A DNA stretch of 64,000 nt from Alphaproteobacteria bacterium (GCA_020443295.1 JAGRIJ010000040.1:1-64000), one strand, 5' to 3'. Positions 16,846-25,978 are shown, numbered from the stretch's first letter. Notes: a model not told the origin generated them from the letters alone. Translations and numbers: made by a program.

Positions 16846-17328
16846 ATGACAAGACTGACCTTATTCGACAGCCCCCTCTTTCTCGGCTTCGACCAGTTCG
16901 AAAAGACCGTCGACCGCCTGCGGAAAAGCGGAGCGGACGGCTACCCCCCTTATAACATTGAACAAATCGGCGAAAACGGCCTGAGGATCACCCTTGCCGT
17001 GGCGGGTTTTGCGATTGAGGATCTCGATGTCGAGATCGAAAACAACCAGCTCACGATTCGCGGCCAGAAAATGGAAGATGAATCAAAAGTTTATCTCCAC
17101 CGAGGCATCGCCTCCCGCCGCTTCCAGCGCAGCTTTATCCTCGCCGACGGCATAGAAGTCCACGACGCCGACCTCGATAACGGCTTGCTGCACATCAATC
17201 TTGAACGCGTGCTGCCCGAATCCGCAGCGCAGAAAATCAAGATCCGGGGCGTGCAAAAAGGCGCAAAAAAAGTTCAGGCCATCGACCTCGAAGCAACGGA
17301 ACACGAAAAAGCGGGAGAAAGCACATGA
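16846..17328 (+). CDS. Small heat-shock protein (Hsp20/IbpA family)
   Basis: ATP-independent holdase chaperone of 160 residues, with the ATG at 16846 behind GGAGGAG. The start of the family, MTRLTLFDSPLFLGFDQFEKTV, is followed by PYNIEQIGENGLRITLAVAGF, the alpha-crystallin domain with a GFAIEDLDVEIENNQLTIRGQK strand set, and YLHRGIASRRFQRSFILADGIEV. The C-terminal I-x-I element is present as IKI in AQKIKIRG. It overlaps the DUF1150 gene by four bases and follows a probable thermosensing leader, so translation is likely raised by heat. Confidence 0.94.
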   Translation: MTRLTLFDSPLFLGFDQFEKTVDRLRKSGADGYPPYNIEQIGENGLRITLAVAGFAIEDLDVEIENNQLTIRGQKMEDESKVYLHRGIASRRFQRSFILADGIEVHDADLDNGLLHINLERVLPESAAQKIKIRGVQKGAKKVQAIDLEATEHEKAGEST

Positions 17329-17564
17329 CAAGCAATATCGAGGAAAACCCGGTCTCAGCCATGCTGAAAAACATGTCGACACAGGATTTCCGCAATCTTG
17401 GCCTTGAGCATGTCGCTTATATCCGTCCGATTGAGCAGGAAGGCGAAAGCAAATCCTACGCCCTTTGCACTGCGGATGGCCGCCAGCTCTCGATCATGAA
17501 CTCCTTCGAGGAAGCGGTTCTGGTATCCCTGTCCAACAAGTTGGAACCCGTAACAGTGCATTAA
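17325..17564 (+). CDS. DUF1150 family protein
   Basis: 79 residues with no membrane segment. FRNLGLEHVAYIRPIEQ and SYALCTADGRQL are typical of DUF1150, a small alphaproteobacterial family regularly found beside Hsp20 genes. The start codon overlaps the hsp20 stop (ATGA), so translation is coupled. The function is unknown; the constant pairing suggests a role in the heat response. Confidence 0.9.
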   Translation: MTSNIEENPVSAMLKNMSTQDFRNLGLEHVAYIRPIEQEGESKSYALCTADGRQLSIMNSFEEAVLVSLSNKLEPVTVH

Positions 17565-17602
17565 AGCAAGAAGGACCCAAGCCCGCCCTGCACACCACGC
17601 GG

Positions 17603-18064
17603 CTAGGCAGCGTAAAGGCGCTTGTCCGGCGCCATAAGCAACAGGCGCAGCGTATCGCGGTCTTTTGCCTCGCGCAGCGACTGACAGAGCGCCTGATCGC
17701 GCAGCAGGCGCGAAACTCCGGAAATTCTCTGCAAATGGACCGCCCCGTCCGTCAGGGGCGAAAGAATGGCGGCGACCAGATCGACCGGCTTTTCATCCGG
17801 CGCGGAAAAGTCAACCGTGTGATCCAGAACGGCCAAAACCAGCAACGGCTGCGAAACCCGGACGGATTGGAGATCAAGAATGGCAACCCCCTGGCCTATG
17901 GCAGAGGTCTGCCGTTTCTCCTTGTAGATGAACAGCCGGGTTAAAACCGCCGGGTCCAGCCCCGCTTCATCGGCCAGCGCATGGGCGATTTCACGAAAGC
18001 ACTTCTTATGAGTCTGGGCTTTAAGGTCGGTAAGAATAAGATCGAAAGTCAGGTTTTTCAGCAT
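17603..18064 (-). CDS. PtsN-like EIIA-Ntr domain lacking the active-site histidine
   Basis: 153 residues that align along their length with nitrogen PTS protein EIIA-Ntr: KEKRQTSAIGQGVAI matches the REK..S.GIGNGIAI region, and PDEKPVDLVAAILSP, HLQRISGVSRLLRD match the helices that follow. The phosphorylation motif, normally IPHG, reads ILDL (residues 62-65), so the histidine is replaced by Asp64. It cannot be phosphorylated in the usual way. Position is right for ptsN (lptB-rpoN-hpf-ptsN order), so this is the resident gene rather than a stray paralog. It probably acts by binding partners only. Confidence 0.8.
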   Translation of the reverse strand: MLKNLTFDLILTDLKAQTHKKCFREIAHALADEAGLDPAVLTRLFIYKEKRQTSAIGQGVAILDLQSVRVSQPLLVLAVLDHTVDFSAPDEKPVDLVAAILSPLTDGAVHLQRISGVSRLLRDQALCQSLREAKDRDTLRLLLMAPDKRLYAA

Positions 18065-18257
18065 GACGGAACCTTTCTTTGTTTCCAGCAGGTCCGCGAC
18101 TTACGTATCATGTTTCAAAAAGAAAAGGCCAGAAAAAAAGCATCATAAAACAAACATTTTTGCTGATAAAAATACAAGCAAAAACAATAATTTGTATAAT
18201 TTTCATATTTCTAGTCATGTCGTATTGTTTTTATGGAATTTTATACGGATTTTTGGT

Positions 18258-18287
18258 CAAAAAAACTCCCCGCCGCAGCGGGGAGTT
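18258..18287 (-). terminator. Rho-independent terminator after hpf
   Basis: ACTCCCCGC (18265-18273) pairs with GCGGGGAGT (18278-18286) around CGCA, nine base pairs, followed on the minus strand by seven T residues. It ends the rpoN-hpf unit. The 150 bases beyond it toward ptsN are very AT-rich and probably hold the ptsN promoter. Confidence 0.9.
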
Positions 18288-18312
18288 ATCGAATCCGTAA
18301 GATAAAAAGAGC

Positions 18313-18942
18313 TTAATGCTCCTGCGGGTCGACCCAGCCGACATTCCCGTCATTGCGCAGGTAAACCATGTTCAGCCTGTTGGTTTTGGCGTCCCGGAAC
18401 AACAAGGCGTTACGGTCGGCCAGTTCCATCCGCATCACGGCATCGGAAACGCTCAGAGTCTCGATCTCCGTGGTAATCTCGGCCACCACCACCGGATCAT
18501 CCCCCTGCGGTACATCGTCATCGTGGTCCTCAAGGATTTCCTCGTTATCCTGTTCCATCGCTTCGGCCCCGCCATTCAGGGCAAGCGTGTAATACCGGGC
18601 CTTCATCAACTCCTCCTCGGGAGTTTTCTGCCGGCGCGCGTGATGATCGCGCAACTGACGCTTATACCGGCGCAGCCTCTTGGCCGCCTTGTCCGAAGCG
18701 GTATCGAACGCCAGATAGGGATCGTTCTCGGTGGCCTCGGTAATCACCATGATGTTTTTGCCCACCCGCATGGAGATATGAACGCGGAACAACCCGCTCC
18801 CGTGCCCTTCGCGGGAAAACGTGACAGTCGCGTCCGTCGCGTGGTTGAAATATTTCTGATCAATGTCGGAAAGCTTGTCGGTCACATGGGTGCGAAGCGC
18901 ATCGCCGATATCGATTTGTTTTCCTTGAACGGTCATTTCCAT
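18313..18942 (-). CDS. hpf: Long-form ribosome hibernation promoting factor
   Basis: 209 residues: an N-terminal ribosome-binding domain (MEMTVQGKQIDIGDALRTHV, with the conserved basic RRYKRQLRDHH near residue 95) and a C-terminal dimerisation domain (EIETLSVSDAVMRMELADRNALLFRD). These are joined by an acidic linker rich in Asp and Glu (about 125-150). The long form binds two ribosomes into inactive 100S particles without needing RMF. It lies between rpoN and ptsN, as in most proteobacteria. Confidence 0.95.
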   Translation of the reverse strand: MEMTVQGKQIDIGDALRTHVTDKLSDIDQKYFNHATDATVTFSREGHGSGLFRVHISMRVGKNIMVITEATENDPYLAFDTASDKAAKRLRRYKRQLRDHHARRQKTPEEELMKARYYTLALNGGAEAMEQDNEEILEDHDDDVPQGDDPVVVAEITTEIETLSVSDAVMRMELADRNALLFRDAKTNRLNMVYLRNDGNVGWVDPQEH

Positions 18943-19145
18943 GGGTTTTACCTCGCTCGTTTCGGTTTGGAGAGGGGTTGTAGCAGCAGAAAGCCATGCT
19001 GATCAAGATGGTTCTGCGGCAAAAAGGGAAAGAATTGTGGCAAATTGAAATGTCCATAACGGCCCTCGGGGCCGCCCTTTTCGAATACACTCACAGGGTT
19101 GAACATAGTTTAAAAATAGCACAACTCGGTGCCTGAGAAAAAGAA

Positions 19146-20630
19146 TTATTGAGGATTCTGCGCGATTCGCGCCTTTTTGACCCTCCGGCGCTGCACGGAT
19201 GACCCGATTCCCATCGCCTCGCGGTACTTGGCGACGGTCCGCCGGGCCAGATCGATCCCCTCCTTCTTCAAAAGGGTCACAATGGCGTCATCGGAGAGGA
19301 TATCATCGGGTTTTTCCTGTTCGATCAGGGTCTTGATCCGTGCCTTGACCGCCTCGGCGGAATGCACACTCCCGTCTTCAGAGGTCAGGGCCGTGGTAAA
19401 GAAATACTTCAGCTCGAAAAGCCCTCGCGGAGTCCCGATATATTTATTCGTCGTAACCCGCGACACGGTGCTTTCATGCATATCGATCTTCTCGGCCACA
19501 TCCCGCAGCGTCAAAGGCCTTAAAAACTCGATCCCGTAATTAAAGAACGCGTCCTGCTCCTCCACGATCACGCTGGCGACCTTGAGGATCGTCTGCGCCC
19601 GCTGATCCAGCGCCCGGACAAGCCAGTTCGCGGAATTCATCTGGCTGTTCAGATATTCCTTGTCTTTCTTGGTCCCGGCCACCTGCGAGACCTGCGTGAA
19701 ATAATCCTGGTTGATCAGAACGCGCGGCAACGTCTCATGGTTCAGCTCGACCCGCCATCCCCCGCCCAGATGCTTGGGAAGCCTGCGCATCAGCACGTCC
19801 GGAACCGCGGTCTGCACGACCAGATGATCGAAAAGACTGGCCGGACGGGGATTCAGGGCCCTCACCTCCTCGATCATATCCTGCAGATAGGTCGGATTGA
19901 CCCCGCAAACCTTGCCCAGTGTGGAAACATCATGGTTGGCCAGAAGATCGAGATTATCCAGAAGCTTGCGCATCGGCGCATCCAGCTTGCCCTGCTCTTC
20001 AAGCTGCAAGGCGAGGCATTCCTGAAGATTCCCGGCAAAAATGCCCGTGGGATCGAATTGCTGCATTTCTGCCAGCAAGCGGTCGATCCGCTCAACCGAA
20101 CAGCCCAGCCGCTCGGCAAGCTCGTCATGCCCCTCGCGCAAATAGCCGCTTTCATCGACCCGGTCGATCAGCAGGGCCCCGATCATCCGGTCCCGGTTAT
20201 CCCCGCAGGCGACATGAAGCTGGTCGAGCAAATGCTCCCGCAACGTCTTGTGGACCGACATCCGGTCCTCGAAACTGTAATCCGTATCCTCGAACTTGGT
20301 ATTCCCGCCGGCCCCCGTCCCGGCCATGCTCAGCCCTGCGCCGGGGTCGTACTCGACAGCCGTGGAATCTTCATAGCCGGTATAATCGTCCGGCTCTTCG
20401 GCGGCATCCTGCGGCTGTTCGGGCGCCTGATAAGCCTCCTCTTCACCGCCGGCGCTCTCAGGCGCGCTCTCCGCCATCTCAAGCAGGGGATTCTTCTCCA
20501 TCTCCTGCTCCAGAAATTCGCTGAGCTCGATATTGTTGAGTTGCAGCAACTTGATCGCCTGCTGCAGTTGCGGCGTCATGACAAGCTGCTGCGTATGCCG
20601 GAGGTCGAGCTTTTGCGATAAGGAACTCAT
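19146..20630 (-). CDS. rpoN: RNA polymerase sigma-54 factor
   Basis: 494 residues. Region I is Gln/Leu-rich (SQKLDLRHTQQLVMTPQL), which binds enhancer ATPases. An acidic region II follows (about 55-105), and the core-binding and DNA-binding region III carries the RpoN box ARRTVAKYREAMGIGSS near the C-terminus. It needs activator ATPases, none of which is in this window. It lies upstream of hpf by about 200 bases. The usual upstream neighbour lptB is separated here by two unknown genes. Confidence 0.97.
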   Translation of the reverse strand: MSSLSQKLDLRHTQQLVMTPQLQQAIKLLQLNNIELSEFLEQEMEKNPLLEMAESAPESAGGEEEAYQAPEQPQDAAEEPDDYTGYEDSTAVEYDPGAGLSMAGTGAGGNTKFEDTDYSFEDRMSVHKTLREHLLDQLHVACGDNRDRMIGALLIDRVDESGYLREGHDELAERLGCSVERIDRLLAEMQQFDPTGIFAGNLQECLALQLEEQGKLDAPMRKLLDNLDLLANHDVSTLGKVCGVNPTYLQDMIEEVRALNPRPASLFDHLVVQTAVPDVLMRRLPKHLGGGWRVELNHETLPRVLINQDYFTQVSQVAGTKKDKEYLNSQMNSANWLVRALDQRAQTILKVASVIVEEQDAFFNYGIEFLRPLTLRDVAEKIDMHESTVSRVTTNKYIGTPRGLFELKYFFTTALTSEDGSVHSAEAVKARIKTLIEQEKPDDILSDDAIVTLLKKEGIDLARRTVAKYREAMGIGSSVQRRRVKKARIAQNPQ

Positions 20631-20788
20631 GTTAACAGTCTACCACATTCATAAACGCACGCGGGAAAACACGCAGCCCGCACACCCTGCCAAGCTATAA
20701 AAGCAATTTTAATGCCAGAATCATGAAAATTTACGGAAGATTGAAAATACCCCTCAAAACGCTGGGGGAAAACGCTAAATGCTATGAA

Positions 20789-21319
20789 TTAAAGACAAAT
20801 GCTCAACGGATCAGACAGCAACACACTATAAAAATACCAAGCTTTCAATCGGGTTTCATCTACCATGGCATATCCTGTCATTGGCCAGGAATCCTCTTGC
20901 TTCTGGGTCCATTTGAAATATTTCACTTGGTCCGAAGGGAACTCGTTCCATGGACACCCTTTGATGCTGGACTGCAGCCATTGGAATTCTTCATCATCGG
21001 TTACCGCCGTCCAATTTTTGTGAAAGAACTCTAAGTCACTTTTCTCAAATGTATACTCGGCAATAACCGTGTCCATAAGAGGACCTGCGACGCTATAAAT
21101 ATTTCTGGAGGTTCGCGGCAGGAAAGACAACAAGGGACCGCCCTTGAGATCCCAATAAACAGCATGGTCGTAGTCCTCATAGTAATCTTCCTTTGGTTCA
21201 CGAGCTAATGCATCCATTCGCTCCTTCACAGTAGCCCAAAAGTGCAGGTACGCGAAGCCCGAGACAACGGTCCACATCGTTGACACACTGATCAGAAAAA
21301 TTCTGAGTAAATTCAGCAT
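20789..21319 (-). CDS. Unknown membrane-anchored protein, paralog A
   Basis: 176 residues with one N-terminal membrane helix or uncleaved signal (LLRIFLISVSTMWTVVSGFAYLHFW) and a soluble part. It shares a pattern with the next gene: LPRTSRNIYSV...VIAEYTFEKSDLEFFHKNW, a CPW motif (GCPWNEFPSDQVKYF) and a final LKAWYFY. I do not recognise the family. Both genes are somewhat AT-richer than the flanking lpt and rpoN genes and they sit inside an otherwise conserved gene order. The end of this gene is 160 bases from rpoN. Confidence 0.6.
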   Translation of the reverse strand: MLNLLRIFLISVSTMWTVVSGFAYLHFWATVKERMDALAREPKEDYYEDYDHAVYWDLKGGPLLSFLPRTSRNIYSVAGPLMDTVIAEYTFEKSDLEFFHKNWTAVTDDEEFQWLQSSIKGCPWNEFPSDQVKYFKWTQKQEDSWPMTGYAMVDETRLKAWYFYSVLLSDPLSICL

Positions 21320-21396
21320 AGAAGACTCGTTAGTATAAAAACAACAACCCGCACAATCGAAAATTTAGGCAAAAGCGCTGATATGTGCAGCTTTAA

Positions 21397-21939
21397 TCAC
21401 TTTTTTTGAAGGCAGGGATGGGTTTTGACCATGGGGGCGGTCGTTCTGTAGTAGTACCAGGCCCGAAAATGGACTTTATCGACAATGACGCGGGCCGTGC
21501 TTCCCATCTCGTTGTGAATAGGGCTCTGATAGTAGGAGACCGATTCCGGAATAGGCGTCATCCAAGGACAGCGTTCGGCTTCGGCGATGAGTAAGTCAAT
21601 GTCGTCTTGATCTTTCATCTCATCCCAGTTTTCGGCATAGAACCGTAGATCACTTTCATCAAATTCATACTCGGCAATGACGAGATCGAGAAAGCCGCTT
21701 TCAACCGTATGGATATCTCTTGCGGACCTGGGAAGGTAGGGCGTGAGGAACGCACCAAGCCCATTAGGAGTCCGCTCAGCGGCATCCTCATAGTCCGGGT
21801 AGTATTTCTTGATGGGTTTGAAGCTGATCAGGCCCACACGTTCTTCCCACGACTCGCCGTTAGCGGGTCTGATCGTCTTGTAGACCAGTGTCCCCGTCAG
21901 TGCTGAGCTGAGCATGAAGAAGAAAAATAGAGTGCGCAT
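21397..21939 (-). CDS. Unknown membrane-anchored protein, paralog B
   Basis: 180 residues, N-terminal hydrophobic segment MRTLFFFFMLSSALTGTLVY, then a soluble domain. It matches paralog A in order: KKYYPDYEDA (against DYYEDYDHA), LPRSARDIHTVESGFLDLVIAEYEFDESDLRFYAENW, AERCPWMTPIPESVSYY and the end FRAWYYYRT. The level of similarity suggests an old tandem duplication. No function is known to me. It starts about 50 bases after lptB ends. Confidence 0.62.
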   Translation of the reverse strand: MRTLFFFFMLSSALTGTLVYKTIRPANGESWEERVGLISFKPIKKYYPDYEDAAERTPNGLGAFLTPYLPRSARDIHTVESGFLDLVIAEYEFDESDLRFYAENWDEMKDQDDIDLLIAEAERCPWMTPIPESVSYYQSPIHNEMGSTARVIVDKVHFRAWYYYRTTAPMVKTHPCLQKK

Positions 21940-21991
21940 GCATTACTCAATAGCGCATGAGTCATCATGTGCGCAAACAAAGCATACAAAA

Positions 21992-22762
21992 TTATAAGCT
22001 GAACCCTTCGCCCAGATAGACCCGGCGCACATCGTCGTCCCCGATAATATCGTCCGGCGTTCCCTCCATCATGACCCGCCCGTCATGAAGAATATAGGCG
22101 CGATCGACGATCCCCAGACAGTCCCGCACATTATGGTCGGTAATCAGCACGCCGATCCCGCGGGTCTTGAGCTGGGCGATGAGCTTGCGAATTTCCCCGA
22201 CCGCGATCGGGTCGATCCCGGCCAGCGGCTCGTCCAGCAGGATAAAATGGGGCCGCGCCGCCAGCGCCCGGGCAATCTCGACCCGGCGCCTCTCCCCGCC
22301 TGAAAGCGCCAGCGCAGGCGTGCGCCGCAAATGTTCCACCCCGAATTCCGCCAGAAGATCCTCCAGCAGCAATTCCTGGTCTTCGGGCGAAAGCGCTTGC
22401 GATTCAACGACAACTCGGATATTGTCCTCGACGCTCAACCCCCGGAAGATGGAGGATTCCTGCGGCAGATACCCGACCCCCAGCCGCGCCCGGCGGTACA
22501 TGGGCAAATTCGTGATCTCCTGCCCGTCCAGAAGAATCGCCCCGCCATCCGGCTGGATCAGCCCGGTAATAATATGAAAACACGTGGTCTTCCCCGCCCC
22601 GTTAGGCCCGAGCAGGGCAACCGCCTCCCCGCGTTCGATAGACAGGCTCACATCGCGCAAAACCGGGCGCTTTTTGTACGATTTCGACAAATGCTGCGCC
22701 GTCAGCCCCTTGGGAACGGCCGTTAATCTGGGTTTGCGCTTGAGAGTGGTTGTATTTGCCAT
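21992..22762 (-). CDS. lptB: LPS export ABC ATPase LptB
   Basis: 256 residues, cytoplasmic ATPase that powers LptF/LptG. Walker A GPNGAGKTTCF, Q-loop PQESSIFRG, signature ALSGGERRRVEIARAL, Walker B ILLDEPLAGID and the H-loop ITDHNVRDCLGIVDRAY are all intact. The last is characteristic of LptB. An N-terminal extension of about 20 basic residues precedes the domain. It follows the LysE gene after about 20 bases and belongs to the kdsD-lptC-lptA-lptB row. Confidence 0.97.
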   Translation of the reverse strand: MANTTTLKRKPRLTAVPKGLTAQHLSKSYKKRPVLRDVSLSIERGEAVALLGPNGAGKTTCFHIITGLIQPDGGAILLDGQEITNLPMYRRARLGVGYLPQESSIFRGLSVEDNIRVVVESQALSPEDQELLLEDLLAEFGVEHLRRTPALALSGGERRRVEIARALAARPHFILLDEPLAGIDPIAVGEIRKLIAQLKTRGIGVLITDHNVRDCLGIVDRAYILHDGRVMMEGTPDDIIGDDDVRRVYLGEGFSL

Positions 22763-22781
22763 AATCTATTTTATACCCTGT

Positions 22782-23426
22782 TCACCGTGAAAACGCCAGT
22801 TTCAGGCCCAGCCCGATCATCAGCCCGCCGCAGGTCCGCTCGACCCAGTGCACGGCGCCCATGAACCGCTCTTTGATCCCCGGATTGGTCAAAACGACCG
22901 CGACCCCGGAAAACCATGTAATTTCAATAACAACGGAGGTCAGCCCGTAAAGCGCCATAACCGAAACGGGCGTCCCCGGCCCGATAAACTGGGTGAAAAC
23001 GGCGGTAAAGAAAATAACGGCCTTGGGATTGAGCAGATTGGTCAAAAACCCCATCGAAAACGCCTTACGGCCTGAAACCACCGCTCGCGAAGAAAGAACG
23101 CCCTCCGGCAAAACCTCCGGCTCTTCGGCCTTGGCTTGGCGCCGAGAAATCAGCGCCTTGCTGCCGATAAAGATCAGGTAAGCCGCCCCGGCATAACGGA
23201 TCACATCGAAAACATAGGTATAATGCTGCAGCAAAACTGCAAGACCGCCCAGAACGACCATCACATGCACAGCCACGCCCGCCCCCAGACCCAGCGCGGT
23301 AAACAATCCCGCCCTGCGGTCATAGGTCACCGCGTTGCGCACGGCCAGAACAAAGGCAGGACCCGGCGATATCGTCGCAGCCGCCTGAACCGATGCCATC
23401 AAGAGCCACTTAAGGATAAACTCCAT
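22782..23426 (-). CDS. LysE/RhtB-family amino-acid exporter
   Basis: 214 residues with about six membrane helices. The N-terminal SPGPAFVLAVRNAVTYDRRAGLFTALGLGAG signature is standard for the family, and the LLNPKAVIFFTAVFTQF segment lies at mid-length. Substrate cannot be read from sequence. It sits between lptA and lptB, an insertion in the usual Lpt gene order, with about 50 bases to lptA and 20 to lptB. Confidence 0.92.
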   Translation of the reverse strand: MEFILKWLLMASVQAAATISPGPAFVLAVRNAVTYDRRAGLFTALGLGAGVAVHVMVVLGGLAVLLQHYTYVFDVIRYAGAAYLIFIGSKALISRRQAKAEEPEVLPEGVLSSRAVVSGRKAFSMGFLTNLLNPKAVIFFTAVFTQFIGPGTPVSVMALYGLTSVVIEITWFSGVAVVLTNPGIKERFMGAVHWVERTCGGLMIGLGLKLAFSR

Positions 23427-23477
23427 GCAATCCCCTGCACGACAAGAAAAAAGAAACCTATACCATACCGCCCGGAA

Positions 23478-24275
23478 TTATTCAGGCTTTTTCTCGGACC
23501 CGGGGAAAAACACCGCCCGCACGCGCCCGGTTCCCTCGCCGCCGAACATCGAGCTGACATTGGTGTTCAGATCCACCTGCGCCCTGTTCCCTTCCAGCGT
23601 ATTCGGCCCGCGCACGATCTTGACCTTTCCGGTCACCTCCGCGACATTCGTCTCCGCCCGATAGATCCCGTAATCCCCGGTCAGAACCTCTTTGGGGGTC
23701 GTGATTTTCACATTCCCCTTGGCTTCTAACGTTTTCAGAACCCTCTTTCCTTCAGCGTTCTTCACGAACACCGCGGATAACTCATCGGCCTCGATCCGGT
23801 CCTGCCCCTGAACCGCCACGGCCTGCCCGATCGCCTTCAGCCGCCCGTCAGCCGCCCAGTATTCGAAATGATCCTTCGCCGTCACGGTCTGCTCGGAGGT
23901 CACGAGCTTCAACCCCTTTCCGGTCATGGTCGCCAGCCCCTTGTTCAGGTCGTAGACGGCGCGCTCTCCGTAAGCCTTGCTCTGGGCGGACTCGATCACC
24001 ACCCCGCCTTCGGCCTCGATCTGGGTAATGTTCATGTCGTTGTCTTTGGTTTCCGTGTATTTCGCCGTCAGCAACGCGGAAACGAGGGTCGTGCTGCCCT
24101 GCTGCGCGCGGACATTCTTGTTGGCGCGGAAAAATTTCTCATTCCGGTGCCATTCCAGGCTTCCATCGGCTGTAATCTCCAGCTTCTTGCCGCGCTCGGG
24201 ACTAAGCTGTGCCAGCGCCGGCAAACCGGCAAGACAAACGCAAAACGCAACAAGGAAAAAACACGCCGACCTCAT
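23478..24275 (-). CDS. lptA: LPS transport periplasmic protein LptA
   Basis: 265 residues. A signal peptide (MRSACFFLVAFCVCLAGLPALAQ) directs it to the periplasm. The rest is the OstA-type beta-jellyroll: LEITADGSLEWHRNEKFFRANKNVRA, repeated short Gly-containing strands (VRGPNTLEGNRAQVDLNTNVSSMFG) and a short charged tail. It bridges LptC to LptD. Longer than the 185 residues of E. coli. The ATG overlaps the lptC stop by four bases. Confidence 0.88.
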   Translation of the reverse strand: MRSACFFLVAFCVCLAGLPALAQLSPERGKKLEITADGSLEWHRNEKFFRANKNVRAQQGSTTLVSALLTAKYTETKDNDMNITQIEAEGGVVIESAQSKAYGERAVYDLNKGLATMTGKGLKLVTSEQTVTAKDHFEYWAADGRLKAIGQAVAVQGQDRIEADELSAVFVKNAEGKRVLKTLEAKGNVKITTPKEVLTGDYGIYRAETNVAEVTGKVKIVRGPNTLEGNRAQVDLNTNVSSMFGGEGTGRVRAVFFPGSEKKPE

Positions 24276-24976
24276 TCCAGCCCCTCCAGCCCCTTATCCA
24301 GCGTCAGCGTAGCCGGCCCGGTAAAAACCAGAGTTCCCTGATCGTTATCAGCCTTCAGCCCCTTGGCCACGATCAGCAGGTCAGGCCCGGTCGCGCTCAC
24401 ATCCTTGTCCGACCACGCAAGTTTCGCCCGGAGATCGAAATGCGTCTCCTGACTTTTGAGCGTATAGCCTTTATCATGCTCAATATCGACATCGCCGCTC
24501 AGATAAAACCGTTCCGTATCTCTCCGGTAAGCTCCGGTGTTCGAGGTCACGCGGACTTTCGCGCCCCCTTCCAGCATCATTTCGCCGACAGGCTTTTCCA
24601 TCATGATCAGATTTTCGTTCGTCTCCCCCAGCACGGCCCGCTGCGCCCGGATGGTATAGGGATTGTTCTTTTTGTCTGCGCTTTCGAAATGCGGATTGGT
24701 CAGTTCGTTTTTGGTGATGGTCTGGCTTTTCAGCATGTCCTGATCTTGGCGGACGGGAACAATCGCCTCATCATCGACAGAAGGCCAGAGAAAAAGCACA
24801 ATGACGATCCCCGCAGCCAGCAAGGGCAACACAAGCCTCATCGTCCGCACGAACTTGGTATAACTCGCGCTGTAGACGCCCGCGGAAACATCCCGGCGGC
24901 TCAGCCTTTCGCGCCGCTGCGCCTCCATCTGGCGGAGTGATACAACCGACCCCGTGCTGTTGCTCTCATCTGTCAC
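24272..24976 (-). CDS. lptC: LPS export protein LptC
   Basis: 234 residues with one N-terminal membrane helix (LVLPLLAAGIVIVLFLW, about 48-64) and a periplasmic jellyroll (LTNPHFESADKKNNPYTIRAQRAVL, then GDVDIEHDKGYTLKSQETHFDL). It takes LPS from LptB2FG to LptA. The basic N-terminal 40 residues stay in the cytoplasm. It is coupled to lptA and 9 bases downstream of the kdsD stop. Confidence 0.88.
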   Translation of the reverse strand: MTDESNSTGSVVSLRQMEAQRRERLSRRDVSAGVYSASYTKFVRTMRLVLPLLAAGIVIVLFLWPSVDDEAIVPVRQDQDMLKSQTITKNELTNPHFESADKKNNPYTIRAQRAVLGETNENLIMMEKPVGEMMLEGGAKVRVTSNTGAYRRDTERFYLSGDVDIEHDKGYTLKSQETHFDLRAKLAWSDKDVSATGPDLLIVAKGLKADNDQGTLVFTGPATLTLDKGLEGLE

Positions 24977-24985
24977 GATCGTTTC

Positions 24986-25978
24986 TCAGGCTATCCCGGC
25001 CTGCAGGCAATCCTGCAGCCGTATGATACCGCATAATTGCCCGCCGTCCATCACCACAAGCGTAGTGATATACCGGCCCGGCTGCTTGGTCATCAGATCC
25101 AGCGCCTCGACCGCCAGCGCATCCGGGGCAATCGATTTCGGGTTTTTGGTCATGACCTCTGTGACGGGTTTTTGGAGAAGATCCGGCGCCATATGCCGTT
25201 TCAGGTCCCCGTCCGTAATGATCCCCTGCAGTTTCTTCGCCTCGTCCATGACCAGCGCGATGCCCAGGTTTTTCTCGGTCAGCACGATCAGCGCCCGGTC
25301 CATTAAGCTCTCGGGCGCGACAACCGGCAAGGCCTCTCCCGAAACCATCAGTTCCGAAACCTTCATCAGCTTCTGCCCCAGCTTGCCGCCGGGATGAAAA
25401 ACCTTGTACTGTTCGGGCGTCAGCCCCATCCGTTCCAGAAGCGCGACCGCCAGCGCATCGCCCAGCGCAATCATCATCGTGGTCGAGGTCGTCGGGGCCA
25501 GCCCGTTCGGACAGGCTTCGGGAACTTTGGGATAGATCAGCCTGATCGTGGCATACTTTGCCAAGGTGCTTCCCGGATTCCCCGTTAAAGCGATCAGGGT
25601 AATATCGAAACGTTTTGTATAGTGTATAAGGTCGCTCAGTTCCATATTCTCTCCGGAATTGGAGAGCATCAGAACGACATCCTTGGGGGTGATCATGCCC
25701 AAATCCCCGTGGCTCGCCTCTCCCGGATGAACGTAATAGGCGGGAGTCCCGGTAGAAGCCAGCGTCGCTGCGATTTTCCGGGCCACATGACCGCTCTTCC
25801 CGATCCCCGCAACGATCAGCCGGCCGGAACCGTGTTCCGCGGTCTTCATCGCATGAATCGCCGAAACGGCATCCGCAAAACTCTCATCGACACTCTGTGC
25901 AAGCTGGGCCAGCGCATCCGACTCCGCGGTCAGGACGCGGACCGCATGGCTGATATCTGTTTGCTCTTGTGACTTCAA
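24986..25978 (-). CDS. kdsD: Arabinose-5-phosphate isomerase (KpsF/GutQ)
   Basis: 330 residues: an SIS domain (GIGKSGHVARKIAATLASTGTPAYYVHPGEASHGDLGMI, about 58-97) and two CBS domains (about 210-325). It makes arabinose 5-phosphate, the first KDO precursor of LPS. It lies three bases after the rnd stop and heads the LPS-transport row. kdsC is absent from this position. Confidence 0.93.
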   Translation of the reverse strand: MKSQEQTDISHAVRVLTAESDALAQLAQSVDESFADAVSAIHAMKTAEHGSGRLIVAGIGKSGHVARKIAATLASTGTPAYYVHPGEASHGDLGMITPKDVVLMLSNSGENMELSDLIHYTKRFDITLIALTGNPGSTLAKYATIRLIYPKVPEACPNGLAPTTSTTMMIALGDALAVALLERMGLTPEQYKVFHPGGKLGQKLMKVSELMVSGEALPVVAPESLMDRALIVLTEKNLGIALVMDEAKKLQGIITDGDLKRHMAPDLLQKPVTEVMTKNPKSIAPDALAVEALDLMTKQPGRYITTLVVMDGGQLCGIIRLQDCLQAGIA

